DNA of 64,000 bases. Origin: Desulfoprunum benzoelyticum (GTDB lineage: Bacteria; Desulfobacterota; Desulfobulbia; Desulfobulbales; Desulfocapsaceae). The stretch covers positions 1-64,000 of the forward strand of contig NZ_JACHEO010000002.1 in NCBI RefSeq assembly GCF_014201505.1, read 5' to 3'. Below, piece after piece: positions 50,749 through 62,866 of this stretch; the stretch's first letter is position 1, and each line of letters starts with the position of its first letter. Both the position numbers and the translations under genes were made by a program. The notes beneath the pieces are model-generated. The model saw only the letters and a list, made by a program, of their open reading frames with translations, made no database searches and was not told the origin of the DNA.

Positions 50749-51741
50749 ATGGCAACGATGTTTCTGGCGATGGTCGTGGAGGAGCAGGCGGATGGGAGCT
50801 ATACCAGGACAATCCGGGAGAGGACGGTGGATGATCTGCCGGCCGGCGAAGTCCTGATCCGCGTGCTGTGGTCGTCACTCAATTACAAGGATGCGCTCTC
50901 CGCCAGCGGCAATAAGGGGGTGACACGAAAATATCCCCACACCCCGGGGATCGACGCTGCCGGGATCGTCGAGGACAGCCGGAACGACAGGTTCCGTCCC
51001 GGCGACCAGGTGCTGGTCACCAGCTACGACCTCGGGATGAATACCGCCGGCGGGTTCGGCCAGTACATCCGGGTGCCGGCCGACTGGGTCGTGTCGCTGC
51101 CGGCCGGCCTGGAGTTGCGGGAGAGCATGGTCCTGGGCACCGCCGGTCTGACGGCGGCGATGTCGATCACCGCCCTGCGCGCCGGGATCGGACCGGAGCA
51201 GGGCGAGATCCTGGTGACCGGCGCCAGTGGCGGCGTCGGCAGCATGGCGGTCTCCATCCTGGCCCGGCTCGGCTACGAGGTCTGCGCCGCCAGCGGCAAG
51301 GACACCGCCTACCTGCTCGGGTTGGGAGCGAAAAGCGTTGTCGCCAGGGCCGAAGTCGACGACGCCGGTGATCGGCCCCTGCTGAAGACCCGCTGGGCCG
51401 GGGTGATCGATACCGTCGGCGGCAACATCCTCGCCACGGCGATCAGATCCACCGCCCATAAGGGGATCGTCACCTGCTGCGGCAACGTCGCCTCGCCCGA
51501 CCTCCAGCTCACGGTTTTCCCCTTCATCCTCCGGGGGGTGACTCTGGTCGGCATCGATTCCCAGAACCTGCCGATGGAAGAGCGGGCGATGATCTGGCAG
51601 CGACTGGCGCACGATTGGAAACCGGCAAAACTCGGCAGCATGGGGCGTGAAGTCTCACTTGCCGGACTGGAAGGTGAGATCGCCAGGATCCTCCAGGGCG
51701 GTCAGAAGGGGCGGATCGTGGTCAATCTGGGACAAAGATGA
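50749..51741 (+). CDS. YhdH/AcuI-type medium-chain reductase (acryloyl-CoA reductase-like)
   Basis: 330-aa zinc-free medium-chain dehydrogenase/reductase. LWSSLNYKDALSASGNKGVTRKYPHTPGIDAAGIV and the NADPH loop VTGASGGVGSMAVSILARLGYEV (near residue 150) identify the YhdH family. AcuI, the best studied member, reduces acryloyl-CoA to propionyl-CoA. That fits a propionate-metabolising neighbourhood, but quinone reductase activity is possible. GGGGAG lies 10 bases before the ATG. Confidence 0.85.
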   Translation: MATMFLAMVVEEQADGSYTRTIRERTVDDLPAGEVLIRVLWSSLNYKDALSASGNKGVTRKYPHTPGIDAAGIVEDSRNDRFRPGDQVLVTSYDLGMNTAGGFGQYIRVPADWVVSLPAGLELRESMVLGTAGLTAAMSITALRAGIGPEQGEILVTGASGGVGSMAVSILARLGYEVCAASGKDTAYLLGLGAKSVVARAEVDDAGDRPLLKTRWAGVIDTVGGNILATAIRSTAHKGIVTCCGNVASPDLQLTVFPFILRGVTLVGIDSQNLPMEERAMIWQRLAHDWKPAKLGSMGREVSLAGLEGEIARILQGGQKGRIVVNLGQR

Positions 51742-51791
51742 CGGGACGATACCGGTAAGGAAGAACAAAATCACGATGGTGATGAGCGCCA

Positions 51792-52757
51792 ATGGCGGGT
51801 GATATGAAAAAGACAGGTTTCGTATACGATGACAGGTTTCTTCAGCATGTGACCTTCCCCTCCCACCCCGAATCTCCCGGCCGGCTCCGGGTGATCGTCG
51901 AGAATCTTGCCGCTTCGGGGTTGCTGCAGAAGCTTGTCCCGATCGAGGTCAGGCGTGCAGATCAGCGCTGGATCGAAATGGTGCACAACATCCGCTATAT
52001 GATGCGTCTCGAGGAGGCATGCATCATGGGGATGCCGGACATCGATCACCAGGACAACTCGATCTGCCGCGATACCTATGACATCGCCTTCCTTGCCGTG
52101 GGCGGGGTCCTCAATGCGATCGACGAGGTGATGAAGGGCAATATCGATAACGCCTTCTGCGCCGTCCGCCCTCCCGGCCATCATGCCGAGGTGGATCGGG
52201 CCATGGGGTTCTGTTACTTCAACAATGTCGCCATCGGCGCCAGATACCTCCAGCGCAAATGGGGGATGAAGCGGATCGGTATCATCGATTTCGACGTCCA
52301 TCACGGCAATGGCACCCAGCATATCTTCGAGCAGGATCCCACGGTCTACTACTACTCGATCCACGAGCATCCCTCTTTCGCCTATCCGGGAACCGGGCGC
52401 GAGTTCGAGACCGGTATCGGCGAAGGGCTCGGCTATACCCTGAACTCGCCGATCCTGCCCGGCCGGGGGGATGACGAATACAAGAAGATGATCATGCAGG
52501 ATCTGGTGCCGGCCTTCAAGAAATTCGCGCCGGAAGTCATCCTGCTGTCAGCCGGGTTTGATGCCCATGTCACTGATCTGATGTCAGGGACCAACCTGTC
52601 GACCGAGGGCTACGATTTTATTACCGAGGTCATTCTCAACCTGGCGAACAAGTTTGCCGGCGGTCGGGTGATTTCTGTTCTTGAGGGGGGATACAACTAT
52701 CCGGTTCTGGCGTTGCTTGTCGAAAACCATATCCGGATGATGACCGGAGTCCGATGA
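51792..52757 (+). CDS. acuC: AcuC-like deacetylase, histone-deacetylase superfamily
   Basis: 321-aa arginase/deacetylase-fold hydrolase. CAVRPPGHHAEVDRAMGFCYFNN (near residue 125) contains the catalytic His pair; IIDFDVHHGNGTQHIF supplies the zinc ligands and LLSAGFDAHVTD a third. In Bacillus AcuC deacetylates acetyl-CoA synthetase at the lysine conserved in the PrpE-like enzyme here. It is followed 50 bases later by an AcuB-like gene, matching acuB-acuC partnership, though no acetyltransferase gene is visible. Confidence 0.85.
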   Translation: MAGDMKKTGFVYDDRFLQHVTFPSHPESPGRLRVIVENLAASGLLQKLVPIEVRRADQRWIEMVHNIRYMMRLEEACIMGMPDIDHQDNSICRDTYDIAFLAVGGVLNAIDEVMKGNIDNAFCAVRPPGHHAEVDRAMGFCYFNNVAIGARYLQRKWGMKRIGIIDFDVHHGNGTQHIFEQDPTVYYYSIHEHPSFAYPGTGREFETGIGEGLGYTLNSPILPGRGDDEYKKMIMQDLVPAFKKFAPEVILLSAGFDAHVTDLMSGTNLSTEGYDFITEVILNLANKFAGGRVISVLEGGYNYPVLALLVENHIRMMTGVR

Positions 52758-52807
52758 GTGCGGCCACCAGGGCCAACGGTGTATAAAAAAATGTTGCAGG
52801 AGGGGCT

Positions 52808-53497
52808 ATGTTTGTAAGTGAAAGGATGGCGAAAAAGCTGATAACGGTGCGACCCGACACGCTACTCTCCGAGGTCAGGGACTTGATGGTACAGCACAAT
52901 ATCCGGCATCTGCCGGTGGTCGACGGGGAGGGGCTGCTCGTCGGCATCATTTCCGACCGCGACATGCGTGCGGCGCTCCCTTCATCGCTGCTTGGCAGGG
53001 AGGCGTATGAACGGGCCCTGGAGCGGGTGATAACACACCGGGCCGAGGAGATCATGACCGCGAATCCGTTGACGATCTCGGTCTATTACACCATCCAGGA
53101 TACCCTTCTGATGATGCGTCAGAAGCGGGTCGGGGCCTTCCCGGTGATCGACGAGAACGGCTATCTCAAAGGCATCCTGTCGACGCGGGATCTCCTCTCC
53201 TCTCTGGCCAACGTGATGGGCATCGGTGAGCCGGGAACGCTGCTCTGCATCCTGGCCCGGTCGGAGCGCGGCCAATTGAAGAAGATTGTCGATATCGTTA
53301 CCGAAGAAAAGATCCGGCTGGGCAGCGTGCTGGTCTCCCGGACCTGGGATGTCGACAAGAAGGCCATTTTCCCCTATCTCCTCACCAATAACGTTGCCCG
53401 GGTGAAGAAACGGCTCCTCGATGCCGGTTTTGAACTCTTCGACCCGATGCAATGGTATCTCGACAACGTGTCGAAGAATCCCGATCTCCTCCTGTGA
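52808..53497 (+). CDS. acuB: CBS-pair protein with C-terminal ACT-like domain (AcuB-like)
   Basis: 229 aa. Two CBS motifs cover residues 4-60 (MAKKLITVRPDTLLSEVRDLMVQHNIRHLPVVDGEGLLVGIISDRD) and about 80-135 (MTANPLTISVYYTIQDTLLMMRQKRVGAFPVIDENGYLKGILSTRD). An ACT-like domain follows (about 145-215). The CBS2-ACT plan matches AcuB. It presumably binds an adenine nucleotide and senses energy charge. AGGAGGGG precedes the ATG. Adjacent to acuC. Confidence 0.82.
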   Translation: MFVSERMAKKLITVRPDTLLSEVRDLMVQHNIRHLPVVDGEGLLVGIISDRDMRAALPSSLLGREAYERALERVITHRAEEIMTANPLTISVYYTIQDTLLMMRQKRVGAFPVIDENGYLKGILSTRDLLSSLANVMGIGEPGTLLCILARSERGQLKKIVDIVTEEKIRLGSVLVSRTWDVDKKAIFPYLLTNNVARVKKRLLDAGFELFDPMQWYLDNVSKNPDLLL

Positions 53498-53560
53498 ACG
53501 ATGAGACCGGGACGGATGGGAATGTTGATCTTCGAAACATGAACAGCGAGAGAGAACGGA

Positions 53561-54169
53561 ATGAGTCCGGAGTTGTCGAAGTTTGATCAGGATATCGACC
53601 TGTTGATCAATGAAGCCAGTCTTGCCGGGGCCACCGAGGTCAGGAGGCTGGCCCCCGGAGACATCGTCGTCGAGAAGCAGATGGCCGCGTACTGTCGGGA
53701 ACCGGGCTGCCCGAACTACGGTCAATCGCTCAGCTGTCCGCCCCATGTCGCCGGTCCGGCGGCGTTCGCGGCATTGCAGGCCAGGAGCAGGGCGGCCCTG
53801 GTGGTGCGGATCGAAGTCCCCTCGGCGGTGCTGTTCTCCGAGGAACGGCGCGAAGTCATGCGATTGCTGCATGAGATCGTGGCGGGCATCGAACGATCGG
53901 CCATCGCCCGCGGCTATACCGGATCAAGGGCCTTCGCCGGCGGTTCCTGCAAAGACCTGTTCTGTTTCGATCACCCCGAATGTCAGGTCCTCTCCCAAAA
54001 CGGCCCCTGCCGCAACCCGGAGGCCGCCCGGCCTTCGATGTCCGGTTTTGGCGTCAATGTAGCCAGGACGCTGGAGAACGCCGGTTTCACCGAACCGGAC
54101 AAGACCCGGCCGGCTGTCCAGGGTCACGAGGCGGCGAGCTGGGTTGCCGGGATGGTCCTCATCATCTGA
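53561..54169 (+). CDS. DUF2284 metal-binding protein
   Basis: 202-aa cysteine-rich protein. The family block CREPGCPNYGQSLSCPPHVAGP (about residues 46-67) and later FAGGSCKDLFCFDHPECQVLSQNGPCRNPEAARPSMSGFGVNV provide about nine Cys residues that could bind an Fe-S cluster or zinc. DUF2284 proteins are common in anaerobes; their function is unknown. GAGAGAACGGA precedes the ATG. Last of a run of plus-strand genes starting at the MBL-fold hydrolase. Confidence 0.85.
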   Translation: MSPELSKFDQDIDLLINEASLAGATEVRRLAPGDIVVEKQMAAYCREPGCPNYGQSLSCPPHVAGPAAFAALQARSRAALVVRIEVPSAVLFSEERREVMRLLHEIVAGIERSAIARGYTGSRAFAGGSCKDLFCFDHPECQVLSQNGPCRNPEAARPSMSGFGVNVARTLENAGFTEPDKTRPAVQGHEAASWVAGMVLII

Positions 54170-54250
54170 CGGCCTGTGATTTCCAATGGTCCCGGGGCCG
54201 ATTTGCGCCGTGGCGGTCGGCATCTGCCGATTCGGAAAATATCGGGGAGC

Positions 54251-54920
54251 TTAGAAGATGAGTTCGTCGAAATAGGCGATCGATGGAAATTCGGCGGAGT
54301 AACTGACCGGTTGGCGCGAACTGGGCCTGGCGATATGGATCAGATAGGCGATGCCGTACTCCCTGGCCGAGGCCAGGACCGGGACGGTATCGTCGGCCAG
54401 CAGTGTCCGCCGTTTATCGAAACCGATGATCTCCTCCAGCTTTTCCCAGAACACCGGCTGTTCCTTCGCCTTCCCCACCACCTCCGAGCAGATGATGCCG
54501 GAAAAATAGGATCCGATCCGGGTCTTGCGCAGCTTGATGGCCAGCGTTTTCGAATGGGCGTTGGTGACGAGGTGGATCTGTTTTCCCTTTTTATCGAGAA
54601 AGGAAAGAAAATCGATGACATGGGGATGGATCTGGATCAGGTGGTTGATCCGGCACTTGAGTTCGGGGATATCGAGCCCGAGCTGTTCCGACCAGTAGTC
54701 GAGATCGGTCCACTGCAGGGTGGCTTCGACCTGGCGGTAGCGGGAGAGCAGTCTGCGCCGGGCCTCGTCCGGGCTGAGATCGTTGAGCCGGGCGTAGACC
54801 TCCGGAACATAGTGTTCCCAGAAATAATCATCGAAATATTTGTCCAGCAGGGTCCCGTCCATGTCCAGCAGGACGCAGTCGATGGCGTCCCAGGTGAAGG
54901 CCGGTCTGATCTGTGACGGT

Positions 54921-54934
<14 letters not shown>
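54251..54934 (-). CDS. HAD-superfamily phosphatase, YrfG-like
   Basis: 227-aa HAD hydrolase with nucleophile motif LLDMDGTLLDKYFDDYFWEHYVPE (Asp near residue 24), VTNAHSKTLAIKLRKT (motif II) and LLADDTVPVLASAREYG (motif IV). The DKYFDDYFWEHYVP cap is characteristic of the GMP/IMP nucleotidase YrfG group. Likely a nucleotide monophosphatase. Its start overlaps the end of mfd by 14 bases, so the two are cotranscribed. Confidence 0.86.
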
Positions 54935-58472
<3,538 letters not shown>

Positions 58473-58475
58473 TGG

Positions 58476-58514
58476 TAAAAAAAAGTGCCGGTTGCACCCA
58501 GAGGAGCAACCGGC
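58476..58514 (-). terminator. intrinsic terminator of bamA, abutting mfd
   Basis: 9-bp perfect stem GCCGGTTGC (58487-58495) / GCAACCGGC (58506-58514) followed on the minus strand by eight Ts (58484-58477 on plus as As). It lies 28 bases past the bamA stop and its T-tract ends 4 bases before the mfd start codon. Confidence 0.88.
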
Positions 58515-58542
58515 AGGAAAGGAAGACGGACAGAAAAGAGGT

Positions 58543-61233
58543 CTAAAAGGTACCGCCGACGCTGAAATCCCAGACGGAATCATCCTCGTCGTCAAGCGGA
58601 TCGAGGTTGTAACCCCAGACAATCTTCAACGGTCCCATCGGCGACAGCCAGTTGAGGCCAAGGCCGACGGACTCCCGGTAGGAATCGAGCGACCAGTCCT
58701 CGTCGTCATCGAAGACCTGGCCGGCATCAAAGAAAACCAGCCCCTGAACCCCCTGGTTTTCGGCAAGGGGGAAGAGAATTTCCCAGTTGGTGTACCACAT
58801 TTTATCACCGCCGATACGCTCACCGGTAACGGGATCGAGCGGACTGAGATCACCGTAATCGAACCCTCGTACGGTATTGATGCCGCCGAGATAAAAGCGC
58901 TCGTAAACCGGCAGTTTGTCGGTCTCATTTTCAAACACCTGGCCGGCGGAGCCTTTGAAGTGGAATACCGTCTTCCAGAACATCGGAAAATACCAGCTGG
59001 TCGAACCCTCCAGTTTCGTGAACTCGGCGTCGCCGGCAAACGGTCCTCCTGCATACTCGGCGCTGAGCAGGTTGTAGGAACCCTTCGAGGCGCTGAGAAT
59101 CCGGTCGCGGGAATCGCGGACGAGCGACACCTTGACGGCACTGGTGACATGCAGGTCGACTGAATTTCTGATGACATAGGAGGCATAGTCGGAAACATCG
59201 GTCAGGTCGGTATCGGTGTAGCTGTACATGCCGACCATGCGCCATTTTTCCCATACAGGATAGCCGATGCGGATATCGCCCCCCTGTGAATCCTTGGTGT
59301 AATCGTCGTATTCGCGTTCGGTATCGAACAGGTCGGCGCCCCAGGACAGATCGGAGTCGTTGAGATGGGGGTTGGTATAACCGAGATTGTAGCGTGAACT
59401 GGAGCCGCCGATATTGGCGGCAAGCGAAAGCCGGTCACCCCGACCGAGGAAGTTGTTTTCGGAGATCTCGCCCATGAATATCAGGTTGTCAACGGAACTG
59501 TAACCCGCGCCGATACTGAAGTTGCCGGTGCTTTTTTCCTTGACGGCGATGACGATGTTCATCCTGGTCGGATCGAGAGAAGGTTCCGGGGTGATATTGA
59601 CCTCCTCGAAATATTCAAGACGCTGCAGGGCCTGGGTGCTCTGCCGCAGGGCCTTGGAATCGAAGATGCCGCCCTCGGAAACCTTCAGTTCGCGGCGAAT
59701 GACATTGTCGCGGGTCCGGGTGTTGCCCTTGATGGAGATCCGGTCGATGTAGACCAGATCGCCTTTTTCGATCTTGAACTCGACATCCAGCCTGCCGCCC
59801 GATGCCGATTTCCTGATATCCGGTCTGACTGTGGCGAAGGCATACCCTCTCTCGGCGTAATAATCGGTGATCTTGAGGATATCGTCCCGCATGACCTGCC
59901 GGCTCAGAAATTCTTCCTTGCGGATGGCGAGGAGGTTGAGCAATTCGTCCTTGTCGGTGATCAGATCGCCGGCAATATCGATGGTCCCGACCTTGAACCG
60001 CGGACCCTCCTCGACCATGAAGGTCAGGTAGAGCCATTCCTCCTCCTGCCGGATCGTGGGCTCGGAAATCCTCGCCTCGAGAAATCCGTGGTTGTTGTAG
60101 AAGGCGACGATGCGGCCGACATCCTGTTTGACCTCATCCATTTTCAGCGTCCCTGATGCGGTCAGCCAGCTGAAGAAGCCTTTCTCGCTGGTCTCGATCT
60201 CATCGGCGAGATCACCGTCGTCAAAGGTCGTGTTGCCTTCGAAATCGATCTTCTTGATATAGATCTTCTCTCCCTCGTCGATGATGATCCGGACGACGGC
60301 GCCTTCATCGCTGGGGAAGGTCGTTTCGGCCTTGACCTGGGTGTTGTAATAGCCTTTGGATTTGTACAACTCCCGGATGGCCTCGACGGCGGTGTTGATC
60401 CTGGCAGGATTGAGAATGAAGTGCTCCTTGATGTTGGCCGCACTCTTGACGTCTTCTTCCTTGAGTTCGTCGATGCCCTCGTACACCAGTGAGGCGATGA
60501 CCGGTTTCTCCACCAGCTTGAAGACGATCTGCTTCCCTTTCTCGCTGTCGCTGACGTCGATCTGGACATCGTTGAAATAGCCCATCGAGTAGATCGACTT
60601 GAGATCCTCCCGCAATGTCGACGGACTGTAAATATCGCCGACCTTGCTCTTGATCTTGCGCAGGATCGCGCCTGAATCGATCCGTTTGTTGCCCTGCGGG
60701 GTGATGGTGGCGATCCGAAGGTCCTTGCCGGAGTAGAGCAGGATGTCGCCGATGACGGCGGCGATGCCGTCACGCAGGGTTTCAACGGTCAGTCCATCCT
60801 TGAAATAATAGCGCGGAGCGTTCGGGGACAGCAGGTCGAAGACCTTGATGTCGATGCTTATCTGTTTACCGACATAGGTGAGACTGCCTGCCGCGACGTT
60901 GTCGAAACCGGTGGTTTCCGCGATTTTCTGCATCTGCGGCACTGCCGGCGGCCAGACCTTGGTGTAGTCGGCCATCGATTCCACCCTGGTACGGGACAGC
61001 ATGGTCTGCCCGTTGCTGACCAGGGCCTCCTCCATGAAGGTGTCGGCCTGTGCCGTCAACTTGTCCACCTCCTGCTGGCTGTTGATTTTCAACGGCAGAA
61101 AGGCGGTGTTCTGGTCGGCCGAGATCGCGGGACCGGTAAAAATGACCGTTGCCAGGGCGAAAACCAAAAGCTGCAGAAGACGGAACATGTGGAGATGACG
61201 GAGGGGAGACGGCGTTTTTCCGGTGTGATCCAT
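58543..61233 (-). CDS. bamA: outer-membrane assembly factor BamA with extra N-terminal domain
   Basis: 896 aa from the ATG at 61233, 8 bases after AAGGAA. A signal peptide runs to about residue 38. An additional periplasmic domain (about 40-175, FLPLKINSQQEVDKLTAQADTFMEEALVSNG...KVFDLLS) precedes POTRA repeats (from about RIATITPQGNKRIDSGAILRKI). The 16-strand barrel begins near residue 550 and the chain ends in Phe (SVGGTF), the usual beta-signal. The VRGF motif of loop L6 is in TVRGFDYGDLSPLDP. It inserts outer-membrane beta-barrels. The extra domain makes it longer than E. coli BamA (810). Confidence 0.93.
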   Translation of the reverse strand: MDHTGKTPSPLRHLHMFRLLQLLVFALATVIFTGPAISADQNTAFLPLKINSQQEVDKLTAQADTFMEEALVSNGQTMLSRTRVESMADYTKVWPPAVPQMQKIAETTGFDNVAAGSLTYVGKQISIDIKVFDLLSPNAPRYYFKDGLTVETLRDGIAAVIGDILLYSGKDLRIATITPQGNKRIDSGAILRKIKSKVGDIYSPSTLREDLKSIYSMGYFNDVQIDVSDSEKGKQIVFKLVEKPVIASLVYEGIDELKEEDVKSAANIKEHFILNPARINTAVEAIRELYKSKGYYNTQVKAETTFPSDEGAVVRIIIDEGEKIYIKKIDFEGNTTFDDGDLADEIETSEKGFFSWLTASGTLKMDEVKQDVGRIVAFYNNHGFLEARISEPTIRQEEEWLYLTFMVEEGPRFKVGTIDIAGDLITDKDELLNLLAIRKEEFLSRQVMRDDILKITDYYAERGYAFATVRPDIRKSASGGRLDVEFKIEKGDLVYIDRISIKGNTRTRDNVIRRELKVSEGGIFDSKALRQSTQALQRLEYFEEVNITPEPSLDPTRMNIVIAVKEKSTGNFSIGAGYSSVDNLIFMGEISENNFLGRGDRLSLAANIGGSSSRYNLGYTNPHLNDSDLSWGADLFDTEREYDDYTKDSQGGDIRIGYPVWEKWRMVGMYSYTDTDLTDVSDYASYVIRNSVDLHVTSAVKVSLVRDSRDRILSASKGSYNLLSAEYAGGPFAGDAEFTKLEGSTSWYFPMFWKTVFHFKGSAGQVFENETDKLPVYERFYLGGINTVRGFDYGDLSPLDPVTGERIGGDKMWYTNWEILFPLAENQGVQGLVFFDAGQVFDDDEDWSLDSYRESVGLGLNWLSPMGPLKIVWGYNLDPLDDEDDSVWDFSVGGTF

Positions 61234-61582
61234 GGCGGAGTTCCTTTCTGTTTGAGATGCCCTTGAGGATACGGTGGAGTGTATACGCATCGTTGGACGT
61301 GGGTGTATCAACGGTCTGTGGGTAAATAGTCTGATAAGACAGGTATTGCACTGTGCATGAAATCCAAGGGTAAAAATCGTGACCATTATGCCATGTTTGG
61401 CAGGAAATGCAAAGAGAGCATCTGGATAAGAGAGAAAATGGTCTCCGGCGATGATGGCGGCCGGTTGAAGAGTTCTTTGAGGTCGGGCGTTTCATTAATA
61501 TTTTGAAATATAACATGAAAACACAATCCTTCGGGGAGGCGTTGAGTCGTCGCGTCTCGCGGGATCGGCAGCGTTGAACTCC
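61234..61582. other. divergent bamA-comF intergenic region
   Basis: 349 bases without a supported gene. It has an 11-bp palindrome TGCACTGTGCA (61347-61357) and an AT-rich patch near 61490-61525. The bamA promoter should lie here; a TATACA element near 61280 is a possible minus 10, but its spacing to the nearest TTGATA is too long (20 bases). Confidence 0.4.
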
Positions 61583-62320
61583 ATGCCGCCGCCGAAATCC
61601 TGGGCGACAATCTTTCTCGATCTGGTGTTTCCCCCTCGTTGTCTGCTCTGCGGCGCCTACCCCGGATGGGAAAATCCTGAACACCTGTGTCGGGACTGCA
61701 GGCAGGGGATAAACTATATCCGGCCTCCTCTTTGCGCCTGCTGCGGCAAAATGATGGCGGCAGGGGAACCGGGGCGCAGTCATCGCTGCCAGGACTGTCT
61801 TGTTCACCCGCCGCCGTTCAGCGTTGCCCGATCCTGCATCCGCTATGACCAGACGGCGAGCCTGCTGCTGCATCGTTTGAAATACCATGGCGACACGGCG
61901 GTGCTGCCTGGTCTCAGGCATATCATCGAGCAGGCCGCTATCGCCGGGGTTTGTGACCCTGACATTATCGTCCCCGTCCCTCTCTATCGAAAACGTCTGA
62001 AAGCGCGGGGGCTGAATCAGGCCGCTCACCTCGCCCGCCTGTTCTACCCCGGACGCGATAGCGACATTCGTTTCGATCTCCTTCATCGCATACGGGATAC
62101 TCCCCCCCAGACAGTACTGAGCGGCGCCGCCCGGAGGAGAAATCTCCGCTCCGCCTTTGCGGTGAAGGATTTGACGTTGGTGAAGGGAAAGACGGTCTGT
62201 GTCGTCGATGATGTCTTCACCACCGGCACAACGGTGTCGGAATGCAGTCGGGCGCTTCGTCTGGCCGGGGCGGAAGAGGTCTATGTCCTGACCCTGGCCA
62301 TGGTTGTCTCCACAGTGTAG
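61583..62320 (+). CDS. comF: ComF-family amidophosphoribosyltransferase-like protein
   Basis: 245 aa from the ATG at 61583 (a TTG at 61574 is an alternative). Four CxxC pairs near the N-terminus (CLLCGAY, CRDC, CACCGKM, CQDC) form zinc-ribbon-type sites. The C-terminal phosphoribosyltransferase fold has VPVPLYRKRLKARGLNQAAHLA and the PRPP motif VCVVDDVFTTGTTVSEC. ComF is needed for DNA uptake in competent bacteria but is widespread beyond them. The ribosome site is weak. Confidence 0.88.
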   Translation: MPPPKSWATIFLDLVFPPRCLLCGAYPGWENPEHLCRDCRQGINYIRPPLCACCGKMMAAGEPGRSHRCQDCLVHPPPFSVARSCIRYDQTASLLLHRLKYHGDTAVLPGLRHIIEQAAIAGVCDPDIIVPVPLYRKRLKARGLNQAAHLARLFYPGRDSDIRFDLLHRIRDTPPQTVLSGAARRRNLRSAFAVKDLTLVKGKTVCVVDDVFTTGTTVSECSRALRLAGAEEVYVLTLAMVVSTV

Positions 62321-62866
62321 TATGTTCCGGTTCTGTTCAGAAAAAATATGGTTGAGGTTAAGGATGAATTACCTTCTAGAAGGTGCGGAAATACGTACAT
62401 CTCGCGGTGGATGTAAAGATATATTGAGTAAAAAGCAATTTAGTCCCTTAATTTTGAGAAATATTGAGTTGAACCATTTTGTAAAACTGTTGATAAGTTG
62501 TGGGGAATCAGACTAAGCTGTCTATTTGACGGTGGAAAAAGGCTATCGCCGCAAGGCCTCTGAGAATAAGGATTTCGAGAGGGGGGGGGCGGAGACTCAG
62601 GCTGGTTCTGGTCTTGCAGCTGTTAACAATAAGATGTTGCACTAATAACAAATTTCTCGATATCGTCTTTGACTGGAAATGGGAAATGGAGTTAATCATC
62701 CGCCATCCAATGCGAGGCGAAAATCACGGGAGGTCCTCCTTCCGTTTTTTGGCTGACGGGTGGTTCCGGGCATTGGGATATAAAGCGTACAGTATCGTTC
62801 ATTTCTGCTGAATTGGCTGAAATGGATCTGGATCGCTTGTAAAACCTGTTACGGGAAGGATTAGGG
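62321..62866. other. AT-rich dnaA upstream region, possible oriC
   Basis: 546 bases, AT-rich in 62340-62520, directly before dnaA. It contains one box TGTTGATAA (62488-62496), one mismatch from TGTGGATAA, a duplicated ATATTGAGT (near 62420 and 62461), a 14-bp palindrome (62371-62384) and a run of nine Gs (62581-62589). Origins often lie beside dnaA, but too few boxes were found by eye for a firm call. Short reading frames here have no coding character. Confidence 0.35.
62371..62384. repeat. 14-bp perfect palindrome upstream of dnaA
   Basis: ACCTTCTAGAAGGT is its own reverse complement. It is the longest gapless palindrome noticed in this intergenic region. It could be a regulator site for comF or dnaA or part of an origin. 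Confidence 0.5.

Noticed and set aside
62304-62516. 70-codon frame after comF
   Set aside because: Starts inside comF, lies in AT-rich DNA, lacks a ribosome site and has no coding character.
62581-62589. Run of nine Gs as a functional element
   Set aside because: A homopolymer this long is more likely a chance or sequencing-prone tract; nothing around it indicates function.
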